IMG/VR virus record: IMGVR_UViG_3300030333_003972
Coordinates: 3,236-28,946 of that record
Length of the DNA stretch: 25,711 nt
Source: a virus
Direction: 5' to 3' (one strand)
Numbering within the stretch: the first letter of the stretch is position 1; each line of letters starts with the position of its first letter. Both the position numbers and the translations under genes were made by a program. Under the pieces are notes generated by a model that was given only the letters and a program-made list of their open reading frames with translations, did no database searches and had not been told where the DNA came from. Below, in pieces: positions 17,401 through 22,564 of the stretch.

Positions 17401-19674
17401 TATAGCATTCATTATTGTTTTGGGACCATCTGTCAATGCTATGTTTTTTAGCCCAGTAATCTCTAGAGATGCCGTACCTGTTGCTAGTTCAATTTTTTCG
17501 TGAGTCGTAAAGTGAGAGTAAAAATCATGATTTGTCCCAGTAGCACTGCCATAAAGAAACTGTGATTCAGCCCAGTTAATTGGGAATAAATTGTATGTAT
17601 TGTCATAGGTGTGTATAGCCATAGTCGAAAATGTTAGCCCAAACCTTGTAGTCATACTCCCAGTAAAATCATAATAAACTTTTACATTTAGTGTGACTGG
17701 TGTGCCTGCGTTATCTATGACCTCTAGTGTTGGTTCGTTATATCCTAGACTTGTGCTCACATATTGATTAGATCCAGTTCCTGCTGTTAAACCGCTAGGA
17801 TCTTCGTTGTAATTACCGATGGTGTAACACCACACTCTGTTAGTCCCATCTTCATCCCAAGACCACATTGTGTCTGTTTTAAACGCCAGATCATCTATGT
17901 CTGTAGAGTTGCCCCAAGTTTCTGTGCTGTGTGCATAATGTTTTTGGTACGAAGACCACATGTAGGATCTAACTTGAGATGTTGTGTTTGTCCCTGCATG
18001 TGACTGATGCCCCATAGAAAAAGTTTCGTTTGTTGCATTCCAAGAAAGTTTCGGTGTTTGAGCATTTCCAGTTGTGTGCAACATCATCACACAAGCTTTC
18101 AAAAGAATGGCTGTGTAATCCATTCCGTTGATTACTATTTTTTGAGCATCAAAGACTGGGACTACGGTTCCCCCACCCCAACTCCAAGTTGCTGTGTCAT
18201 TAAACTTGTATGCTGTTCCTGAGCTAAAATTACTTACAGAAGGGGAGTGACTTGTAGGACTGTTAAAGTTATCAAGCGTAATTTTTAACTTTTGTATAAA
18301 CGTAGCTATATGCGAGTGCGTTGTTGTACTAGAATTAAAGTCAACATCAGTGGCTGAACCAGACAATGTGGGAAACCCCGGCACAATCCAAAGCAACATC
18401 TGATTCCACTGATTGTCTGCATTAAATGAATTTTGAGAAGAATCGTAATAGTACCAGCTAGAGTTACTACCATAGTTAGGGTATCTCTGACTAGGTTCGT
18501 TACCACCACACTCAATCTCCCATCTAGGATTTACACCACCCAAGGTAGTATTATACTTATTATGTAAACATGTTGACTGTGATGAGTATGAAATAACATT
18601 TGTGTTGCTTGATCCGTATTTATAGCTTTCGTTGAAAAGAGTGTTGTAATATTGATTGTTATAATACTTTCCCCCCTTACTGGCGTAGTTCCTTTTAACG
18701 AAAAGATAACTGTCGTTAGCAGAGTAGCTGGTTATGCTACCACGTGATGTTCTAAGGTGTGTGTTAGCTTCGTAGCAAAGTCCAACCCCGTCTGTGTTCC
18801 ACCCCGGTCTTGCACCTGTAGGGTCGTTGTTTGAAAACGGAGATGAACCCATAGGGTTATTAGTCCCTGCACTTGCTAACTGAGAAAATCCATTAGTTGT
18901 GGTCATCAAGTTCCCACTATGCGGAGTCTTGAGAGCAACAACGGTTTCTGCTGTACCGCTTGTCAGCTCAAGTATAGAAACATTCTCGTAATACTGATCC
19001 AGCCCTACAAAGTAGTTACCGTTAATAAAATATTCTGTAGCATGAGTGATAGTGACATCGCTTTGCGCCGTACCCCCAGTGGTTGGGTTGCGCCTTCTAA
19101 CCTTTTTGTCTGATGCCCTAAATAAGACTGCTGTTGAGGAGACGTTTGTCAGGTGGACAAAACCCGTATCTTCTGCACTCCCTACTGTAGACAATGCACC
19201 AGTATCGGCAGTGATGGTATCGCTAACACCTGAAGTGTCAGGATCAAGCTGGTCTGTATAGATACTTGAATATGCGTATGCAGTACCTGAAGACCCAGAG
19301 GTGGTTACAGATAGATTAGGTGAGGAATCTGGTGCGACAGGAACGCCTAGTGTTTTTTCCCCTACAACACCAACGTCACTACCAGAAGAATTATACTTTC
19401 TGCGATTAAACTTTGGGTTCTGATTGTTGTACGACTTTACTAAATAGTCGCCAGTTTCTGTAAACTTGTTTGCAGAAGAATCAGATTCCCACGTATCTTT
19501 AAAGTAGTAATCACCAGATGGAGCAGAGGTGGTATCCAGACCCTTCTGTGGTTTTAACTCTATATTGGAGAGGTCTACATCTACAGCATCAACAGCTTCA
19601 GACTCTTTAATCCTGAACTTGTTGATGCGTGTATTAATGCCATCTATCCAACTGGATATCTTGAATTTAGCCAT
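14437..19674 (-). CDS. Large tail hub / stabilisation-type protein with a long central insertion
   Basis: At 1745 aa this is far longer than P22 gp10-like tail proteins (about 470 aa). The N-terminus (1-260) and the C-terminal part (about 1275-1670) look like one folded unit: ARVYRTGGEYSSFYKI, SVGSKIYFSEFGNPHSWPEE (GNPHSWP near 1399), NNGEFIVFTETAIYRVRG and KNSLYFISNDGLCFYSDG are propeller-type strands, and the GNPHSWP-type motif is frequent in phage stabilisation/tail-closure proteins. Between them about 1000 residues are Ser/Thr/Asn/Gly/Tyr-rich with few charged residues, typical of beta-rich fibre or decoration domains. The last 70 residues carry one copy of the module repeated in the next gene. 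The ATG at 19674 overlaps the peptidase stop by 8 nt (ATGGCTAA). Family assignment is by motif and context, not by search; a neck or tail tube protein is an alternative. Confidence 0.85.
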   Translation of the reverse strand: MAKFKISSWIDGINTRINKFRIKESEAVDAVDVDLSNIELKPQKGLDTTSAPSGDYYFKDTWESDSSANKFTETGDYLVKSYNNQNPKFNRRKYNSSGSDVGVVGEKTLGVPVAPDSSPNLSVTTSGSSGTAYAYSSIYTDQLDPDTSGVSDTITADTGALSTVGSAEDTGFVHLTNVSSTAVLFRASDKKVRRRNPTTGGTAQSDVTITHATEYFINGNYFVGLDQYYENVSILELTSGTAETVVALKTPHSGNLMTTTNGFSQLASAGTNNPMGSSPFSNNDPTGARPGWNTDGVGLCYEANTHLRTSRGSITSYSANDSYLFVKRNYASKGGKYYNNQYYNTLFNESYKYGSSNTNVISYSSQSTCLHNKYNTTLGGVNPRWEIECGGNEPSQRYPNYGSNSSWYYYDSSQNSFNADNQWNQMLLWIVPGFPTLSGSATDVDFNSSTTTHSHIATFIQKLKITLDNFNSPTSHSPSVSNFSSGTAYKFNDTATWSWGGGTVVPVFDAQKIVINGMDYTAILLKACVMMLHTTGNAQTPKLSWNATNETFSMGHQSHAGTNTTSQVRSYMWSSYQKHYAHSTETWGNSTDIDDLAFKTDTMWSWDEDGTNRVWCYTIGNYNEDPSGLTAGTGSNQYVSTSLGYNEPTLEVIDNAGTPVTLNVKVYYDFTGSMTTRFGLTFSTMAIHTYDNTYNLFPINWAESQFLYGSATGTNHDFYSHFTTHEKIELATGTASLEITGLKNIALTDGPKTIMNAIHQNSRYSLPMSLSQTGSTTPLETNYIASKLTPTWGSVTSNSNMFVKTLTTGTLKGILTPASDTDSSDDSVAITTTGTSINLDTMHNLFTSYKQAGASTTDAILYNVSGTSHEAHLNVRTAGSTQFGTSQATKSINSKSIEKTNGDLIIFGNSSGTGDNLQVMDVSNNYSVVTGQNQYGSIATSVKDVYFSGGYTLFRTDNNVIRVHVVNSNNNYENWFALPFHQYHHLSGTTFYGSTVNTDNTTTANYKSGFVFFTYEIQALEGTQALYDSASNGSLGSKTRAIYKVHNKTGSQKKIYILFTDDNGFTYSRQAFYFYLSSTRQIKFNATPIIHTLSNVTCTQSGTSFDPNTTADEQKAQVHDNIVFSGNLGSGTITAKAVDSFTASFSFPSAGSNHTGATATVTRYVSKNRVFFLTADYSAVTNKTDVALATDYNAVTEEVDLGITSTGWLSYNKSADSELSNFAGNTSYFYADLDKHAVNTASADIATATFQTGGSSLYKAGGANIPYQYQYSFLRDISASDEPEMLIEGPLSESSSSIELSASNQAIVVSFPSTPPSEVTKARVYRTGGEYSSFYKIVDVDVTGNAINDYQDSTGEITSTFITPNTSGSVVPTYLTNIEYASGIFAGSVGSKIYFSEFGNPHSWPEESEIDLYGKITNIAENNGEFIVFTETAIYRVRGYNFDAMTVAKIPFNQGLPEANRNSLVEYKNSLYFISNDGLCFYSDGSVQVMSLGKFSEFPAISTPRSAWKDDVLYIFEGDSSSPVNGVKLDLRNGNPVFSRITQKATTRAFYEQRLDSIYVKGTQSGKYLAGSNLNIDYSSGEHVFGDVESDKVFFRFTLLYEGGATINWIANNATFQTTTLPHANNPTIYKDEYDEFVVSKGISYQISGDITIYAIEIEFDPITEHQFPRRYLYADVLYTGQPQISFYVDNVLNTTNPSPSSLTNASTPKNIRVYFQTDTVGNVVHYTTGGTGVVHNVTYETVML

Positions 19675-20137
19675 CCGCTAAGCCCTCTTGGTAGCTGACT
19701 TTTCCATCATCCCCCTTGAGTGCCGTCAATATCTGATTGCGGTTATCCCCATTCCTCCGATATGAGCAGTGTATCCACCCACTGTGTGGATCACCTTTTT
19801 TGTAGAATTCTAGTATGAGCTGATCAAACTCCAAGTTACCTGCAATCCATTGCGCCACAACGAGATTATCAGATGAAAAAATTTCAAAATCGCTTGCTTC
19901 ACCCTTACAGTGACTGCTCGTTTCAGACCCTCCAATAGCCTTATTCAAATCGGGTACTCTCAGAGTACTCGTCAGTGTCACAACTCCAAACTTGTCTCTA
20001 CAAGGTTGCAGTATTCGATTAGCAAGTACGGCTAAAGACAACAGTTGCTCACTACTTGGAGAGTTGTCGATTCCTAATCGTTCTGCTGTCTGACTTGCGG
20101 TCATTTCCTTCAAACTGAAGTTCTTAGCTACTTTCAC
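19667..20137 (-). CDS. M15-type zinc peptidase, likely endolysin
   Basis: This 156-aa protein matches the Peptidase_M15_3 layout: an N-terminal NFSLKEMTAS segment, TSTLRVPDLNKAIGG, then SSHCKGEASDFEI with zinc ligands H76 and D83, and FDQLILEFY (E110, probable catalytic Glu) followed by GWIHCSY with H123 as third ligand. The family cleaves peptide bonds in peptidoglycan stem peptides. Length is normal for the domain alone, and no signal peptide or separate wall-binding domain is seen, so export would need a holin. The start is GTG at 20137, overlapping the stop of the HNH-like gene (GTGA), with GAGG 8 nt upstream. The gene ends inside the hub gene's start. Lysis late in infection is the simplest role; a virion-associated peptidase is possible. 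Confidence 0.9.
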   Translation of the reverse strand: MKVAKNFSLKEMTASQTAERLGIDNSPSSEQLLSLAVLANRILQPCRDKFGVVTLTSTLRVPDLNKAIGGSETSSHCKGEASDFEIFSSDNLVVAQWIAGNLEFDQLILEFYKKGDPHSGWIHCSYRRNGDNRNQILTALKGDDGKVSYQEGLADG

Positions 20138-20355
20138 TTTTTCCTCGCATTGGCTGATCGAGAGATGACTCTCAGATTCTTTTTACTGTTGTTTCTAGGA
20201 TTGCCGTCTTTGTGGTCTATCGCCTTACCATCACCCTTTTTTACTCTGCCAGACTTCAGGGCCTGCCTTCGCACTTTATTGCGACTGGCACGATCCTTCT
20301 TAGCTTTATCACTAGACTGAAACTTTGCGTACTCTTTCTTATAGTTACGCTTCAT
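20134..20355 (-). CDS. Short HNH-like protein (73 aa)
   Basis: A very basic N-terminal half (MKRNYKKEYAKFQSSDKAKK) is followed by GDGKAIDHKDGNPRNNSKKN, the core of an HNH-type beta-beta-alpha metal site, with D47-H48 and N52/N55/N60 as candidate ligands, then LRVISRSANARKK. Proteins of this size and sequence recur in marine phages. Many lack a full nuclease domain, so DNA binding or nicking during packaging or recombination is possible but unproven. It has no Cys zinc pair. The start overlaps the stop of the 36-aa gene (ATGA) and the stop overlaps the GTG of the peptidase gene, so it sits in a tight coupled chain. Confidence 0.83.
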   Translation of the reverse strand: MKRNYKKEYAKFQSSDKAKKDRASRNKVRRQALKSGRVKKGDGKAIDHKDGNPRNNSKKNLRVISRSANARKK

Positions 20356-20462
20356 TTCTTTTTCTTTTTCAGCTTCTTGAAGTCAGCACCTGTAATCTTG
20401 TTTCTGGGTGATGCGACTGATGCCAGCTTCTTTTGTTTTTTGCTGTAGTTTTTATGTGGCAT
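20352..20462 (-). CDS. 36-aa Lys-rich microprotein
   Basis: The protein reads MPHKNYSKKQKKLASVASPR then NKITGADFKKLKKKKK. I recognise the KKLASVASPRNKITGADFKKL pattern as frequent in marine phage small ORFs; no function is known to me. The ATG at 20462 is preferred over a longer start at 20537, because the extra 25 residues overlap the whole end of the upstream gene and AAAGGG lies just before 20462. The stop overlaps the HNH-like start. It is strongly positively charged with a Lys tail; nucleic-acid or virion binding is a guess. Confidence 0.75.
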   Translation of the reverse strand: MPHKNYSKKQKKLASVASPRNKITGADFKKLKKKKK

Positions 20463-20463
20463 A

Positions 20464-20637
20464 TCACCCTTTCTTTTTCTTTTTGTAAGGTTTTGCAGTT
20501 TTAGCTGAGTCTCTAAAAGCTTTTGCTGTAGGAGCACCCTTGCTTCCGGGTTTTCTCATTTTCTCTCCGCTCCCCTGAGCTATCCTTTTTTTCTTTGCAT
20601 GAATATTTGCATAAAGTCCGGGTTTCTTTTTCTTCAT
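20464..20637 (-). CDS. 57-aa basic microprotein of a common marine phage type
   Basis: The sequence starts MKKKKPGLYANIHAKKKRIA, contains GSGEKMRKPGSKGAPTAKAF and ends KPYKKKKKG. The LYANIHAKxKRI...GSGEKMRKPGSKGAPT pattern is one I recognise as widely shared by uncultured marine phages and marine podoviruses, with no known function. It has no Cys, membrane segment or enzyme motif. It starts 3 nt after the stop of the 91-aa gene, with GGTGA just upstream of the ATG, and its stop is one base from the ATG of the 36-aa gene. Both ends are Lys-rich, so binding to DNA, RNA or the capsid interior is plausible but untested. Confidence 0.82.
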   Translation of the reverse strand: MKKKKPGLYANIHAKKKRIAQGSGEKMRKPGSKGAPTAKAFRDSAKTAKPYKKKKKG

Positions 20638-20640
20638 ATC

Positions 20641-20916
20641 TCACCATTTAACTTTGTGTGACCAGTATTTAGCGGACAGCTTTGTAGTAGGCTTGCCCTG
20701 TGCGTTATGACGAGCATAGTAGCTCTTCTTCCTAGCTTTATCTTTTGCTGATGTAGGGTTCTTTCCTGCACCACGTACACCTTGCTGACCGAACCGTATC
20801 AGCCTTACCTTGTCGCCTTCCTTAGCAAGTACAGCGTGGCTCTTCTTCGGGTGTTTTGGGGTGCGCTTCGGCTTGTTGTATCCACTAAATCTTTCACCAG
20901 ATTTTTCTATAGACAT
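20641..20916 (-). CDS. 91-aa basic conserved phage protein of unknown function
   Basis: The protein begins MSIEKSGERFSGYNKPKRTP, has a central KSHAVLAKEGDKVRLIRFGQ, then GVRGAGKNPTSAKDKARKKS and ends AKYWSHKVKW. This arrangement recurs in many marine phages, and the central part looks like one short beta-hairpin unit flanked by basic arms. It has no Cys, signal peptide or membrane segment. It starts 2 nt after the stop of the 68-aa gene, with only a weak GGAT before the ATG, so coupling is likely. The family name and function are unknown to me. The basic, Lys/Arg-rich nature fits nucleic-acid contact. Confidence 0.82.
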   Translation of the reverse strand: MSIEKSGERFSGYNKPKRTPKHPKKSHAVLAKEGDKVRLIRFGQQGVRGAGKNPTSAKDKARKKSYYARHNAQGKPTTKLSAKYWSHKVKW

Positions 20917-20918
20917 GT

Positions 20919-21125
20919 TTATCCGTATTGACTGTCAATATCCATATAACGAAGAACAGGCCAGTTGCTTTCTTCCATACTCGCCAGTGGTTTTGTGTCA
21001 ACTTGTTTCTCCACAATATTGTCATCACAGGAGCAGGGATATGAATGGCATTCTGGACAGAAAGGCACAGTGACTGGGCTATTTAAAGAGTAGCTAAGTT
21101 TTTGTGCCTTCTGTTTTATGCTCAT
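20919..21125 (-). CDS. 68-aa microprotein with a Cys cluster CPECHSYPCSC
   Basis: The start at 21125 (MSIKQKAQKLSYS) is chosen because it lies one base after the stop of the 62-aa gene; the longer start at 21161 would overlap that gene by 35 nt. Residues 23-33 hold C-P-E-C-x3-P-C-S-C (C23, C26, C31, C33), which could form a small zinc knuckle or redox pair. The C-terminal half is acidic and ends NWPVLRYMDIDSQYG. The same Cys pattern occurs in the 39-aa protein four genes upstream. I do not recognise a family. Confidence 0.72.
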   Translation of the reverse strand: MSIKQKAQKLSYSLNSPVTVPFCPECHSYPCSCDDNIVEKQVDTKPLASMEESNWPVLRYMDIDSQYG

Positions 21126-21126
21126 C

Positions 21127-21315
21127 TTACCCAAACATGTCCTTGAGTGATTTAAACCCATTGTCTGTCATCTTGTCGATATTTTCGTCCAGTTCCCTTC
21201 TGGTGTCATCGTCAAGGTGCTTTTCAATTTCACCTAGCACATGCTCTTTCATCAGGCTCTGCGCCTGATCTGCTACCATACCCTGTAGGGCATTCATCAA
21301 GATACCTACTAGCAT
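21127..21315 (-). CDS. 62-aa helical protein of unknown function
   Basis: The protein reads MLVGILMNALQGMVADQAQS, then an acidic/basic helical stretch (HLDDDTRRELDENIDKM) and ends GFKSLKDMFG. The N-terminal 13 residues are hydrophobic but too short for a sure membrane span; an amphipathic membrane-associating helix is possible. Starting at TAATATG right after the two-TM gene, it is probably translated by coupling. Short proteins of this form are common next to phage lysis genes, but I cannot name a family. Confidence 0.75.
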   Translation of the reverse strand: MLVGILMNALQGMVADQAQSLMKEHVLGEIEKHLDDDTRRELDENIDKMTDNGFKSLKDMFG

Positions 21316-21316
21316 A

Positions 21317-21691
21317 TTATTCCATTGGTTGTTGTTTAGGTGCAGTAATGTCTACACGTTGTTCGAGCTTGGGACTAGACCCCTCCCCATTCTCATTTGT
21401 ATCGCTCTTTGGGTCGCCATACATAAAGCTACCAATTTGCGATATCAGAACCGTTAAGGCCCCGATCACCGACACCAAAAGTGTCGAAGTCTTATCATCC
21501 ATTTCGGTTGGGTGATACATCAAGCTGTATATGGTGAAGGCGTAAATTGCTAGTATCAGAATTGCCAGCAAAAACCTAAAACTTGCTCTGCGAAGAACGA
21601 TCTTCTCTGTAACCGTATATTCTGGAGCTTGTTTCTTCTTATTTTCGACTGGGGGGTCTGTTCTGGTTATCTTCTCAATTGTCTCTGCCAT
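21317..21691 (-). CDS. Two-TM membrane protein, holin-like candidate (124 aa)
   Basis: The start at 21691 (MAETIEKITR) is chosen because GAGGAG lies 5 nt upstream; an ATG-like start at 21748 would run through the 39-aa gene. A charged cytosolic N-terminus (1-37) precedes two hydrophobic segments, FRFLLAILILAIYAFTIYSL (about 38-57) and TSTLLVSVIGALTVLISQIG (about 68-87), then a polar C-terminal tail rich in Glu, Asn, Ser and Gln. Two TM segments with a polar tail fit a class II holin or an antiholin. The one-TM protein two genes upstream is the alternative holin, and the pair may act together. No homology is claimed. Confidence 0.82.
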   Translation of the reverse strand: MAETIEKITRTDPPVENKKKQAPEYTVTEKIVLRRASFRFLLAILILAIYAFTIYSLMYHPTEMDDKTSTLLVSVIGALTVLISQIGSFMYGDPKSDTNENGEGSSPKLEQRVDITAPKQQPME

Positions 21692-21692
21692 C

Positions 21693-21812
21693 TTACTCCT
21701 CTTCACATTCGCAAGGGTCCTGCCCACATTCTTCGCAATCATCCTCAACTATTTGAGAGTATTCCCACTGTGGACTTAGTGTGTCTTTAATTTTTTCGAG
21801 TATCTCCATCAT
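21693..21812 (-). CDS. 39-aa microprotein with Cys cluster CEECGQDPCEC
   Basis: This short gene is easy to miss. The ATG at 21812 overlaps the stop of the holin-like gene (ATGA), an in-frame ATG follows at 21809, and TAA lies at 21695-21693, one base before the next start. The sequence runs MMEILEKIKDTLSPQWEYSQ, then an acidic end with C26, C29, C34 and C36 in C-E-E-C-x3-P-C-E-C followed by EEE. The gap it fills would otherwise be an unexplained 115 nt in a densely packed operon, and its own end supplies the Shine-Dalgarno of the next gene. A small metal-binding site is plausible; function unknown. Confidence 0.72.
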   Translation of the reverse strand: MMEILEKIKDTLSPQWEYSQIVEDDCEECGQDPCECEEE

Positions 21813-22084
21813 CGTCTATTCCCCATCATTCTGAATTCAGTTAGCAATTCCTTCATTGTCTCAGTGTTGGAATTGAGTGCCTGTTTCATTTCCTGCATTA
21901 CTGATGTAGTAGTTTCAACAAGGCGCATTAGACGCTCATCGTTTGATGAATCCTTTGCCCACATTTCCTCACGTTCGATCCGAGCTTGGTCTGACTGATA
22001 ACGCACATACCAGAATGCACACCCGATAATAATCGCTGGGAGTCCAATTCTTTCTATTAATGAAACGTATATTTCTAAATCCAT
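21809..22084 (-). CDS. One-TM holin-like protein (91 aa)
   Basis: The ATG at 22084 (MDLEIYVSLIERIG) has GGAG 7 nt upstream; an in-frame ATG at 22156 overlapping the lipoprotein stop would add 24 residues without a good Shine-Dalgarno, and remains possible. A single membrane segment, IGLPAIIIGCAFWYVRYQ (about residues 13-30), is followed by a charged helix with coiled-coil character (RIEREEMWAKDSSNDERLMR and onward) ending RMMGNRR. Small proteins with one N-terminal TM and a helical tail next to an endolysin are often holins. Here the endolysin is about 1.7 kb further down the same operon. The call rests on topology and context. Confidence 0.8.
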   Translation of the reverse strand: MDLEIYVSLIERIGLPAIIIGCAFWYVRYQSDQARIEREEMWAKDSSNDERLMRLVETTTSVMQEMKQALNSNTETMKELLTEFRMMGNRR

Positions 22085-22152
22085 AAGTTGCTCCGCTTGC
22101 GGTGTGTATGTTGATGGTAGATTTCCATAGTGATATAGATGGTCTGCTGGGT

Positions 22153-22488
22153 TCATAGCTCTATTGGTTCGTTAGGTACGGTTGCTGATCCGCTACACAC
22201 AATAGAAGCCCCTCTAAAAAACTCAGTTAAATTGTCCTTCCCCATTCTATCGTATTCTTGTGAAGAAAAGTTTTCCCTGCTTGTGTCTATAAGACAGTCA
22301 CAGTGCTGAAAATGCAAGGGAGCAGGGAAATACGGCATATTCTTGATTCTTGTCTGAAAACATATGTTCCACATCCCCCGTATCTGTGCTGTTGTGTGAT
22401 CCCCTGAGAATCTAACAGAAACTTGTTTCTGCGTGGTGGAGCACCCCAACACCAGTAAAGATATAAAAACAAGTAAGCATTTAATCAT
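22153..22488 (-). CDS. Small lipoprotein with Cys-rich mature part
   Basis: The ATG at 22488 (a GTG directly upstream at 22491 is also in frame) opens a signal peptide ending VLGCS, a lipobox with the lipidated Cys at residue 16. The mature part (about 95 aa) is soluble, with Cys in WNICF, HCDC and IVCSG, so one or two disulfides in the periplasm are likely. It is the first gene after the fibre, ahead of the holin-like gene. An outer-membrane spanin (Rz1-like) or a superinfection-exclusion lipoprotein would fit the place, but it lacks the Pro-rich form of Rz1 and no inner-membrane partner is obvious. No clear Shine-Dalgarno is seen. Confidence 0.82.
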   Translation of the reverse strand: MIKCLLVFISLLVLGCSTTQKQVSVRFSGDHTTAQIRGMWNICFQTRIKNMPYFPAPLHFQHCDCLIDTSRENFSSQEYDRMGKDNLTEFFRGASIVCSGSATVPNEPIEL

Positions 22489-22491
22489 CAC

Positions 22492-22564
22492 GCAAAGGAT
22501 ACTGGGTAATGTAAGAATCTTTTACAAACTAAAATATAGCCGTATTTTATTTTAGGGTAGCGAC
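22492..22564. other. 73-nt intergenic gap, the largest in the window
   Basis: This is the only gap above about 20 nt between genes. It is AT-rich and holds one perfect 8-bp inverted repeat (22529-22555). I see no convincing -35/-10 pair and no GC-rich terminator. Because it separates the fibre gene from the lysis island it is the most likely place for a promoter or RNA-processing site. Confidence 0.6.
22529..22555. repeat. AT-rich inverted repeat between fibre and lipoprotein genes
   Basis: CTAAAATA (22529-22536) and TATTTTAG (22548-22555) are perfect complements separated by 11 nt. The stem is mostly A-T and no U-run follows, so it is a poor intrinsic terminator. A regulatory hairpin, an RNase site or chance are all possible. 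Confidence 0.5.

Noticed and set aside
20463-20537. N-terminal extension of the 36-aa protein
   Set aside because: It overlaps the end of the 57-aa gene in another frame, while the ATG at 20462 follows directly and matches the recognised protein form.
21692-21748. N-terminal extension of the two-TM protein
   Set aside because: It would run through the 39-aa gene; the internal ATG at 21691 has a strong GAGGAG site.
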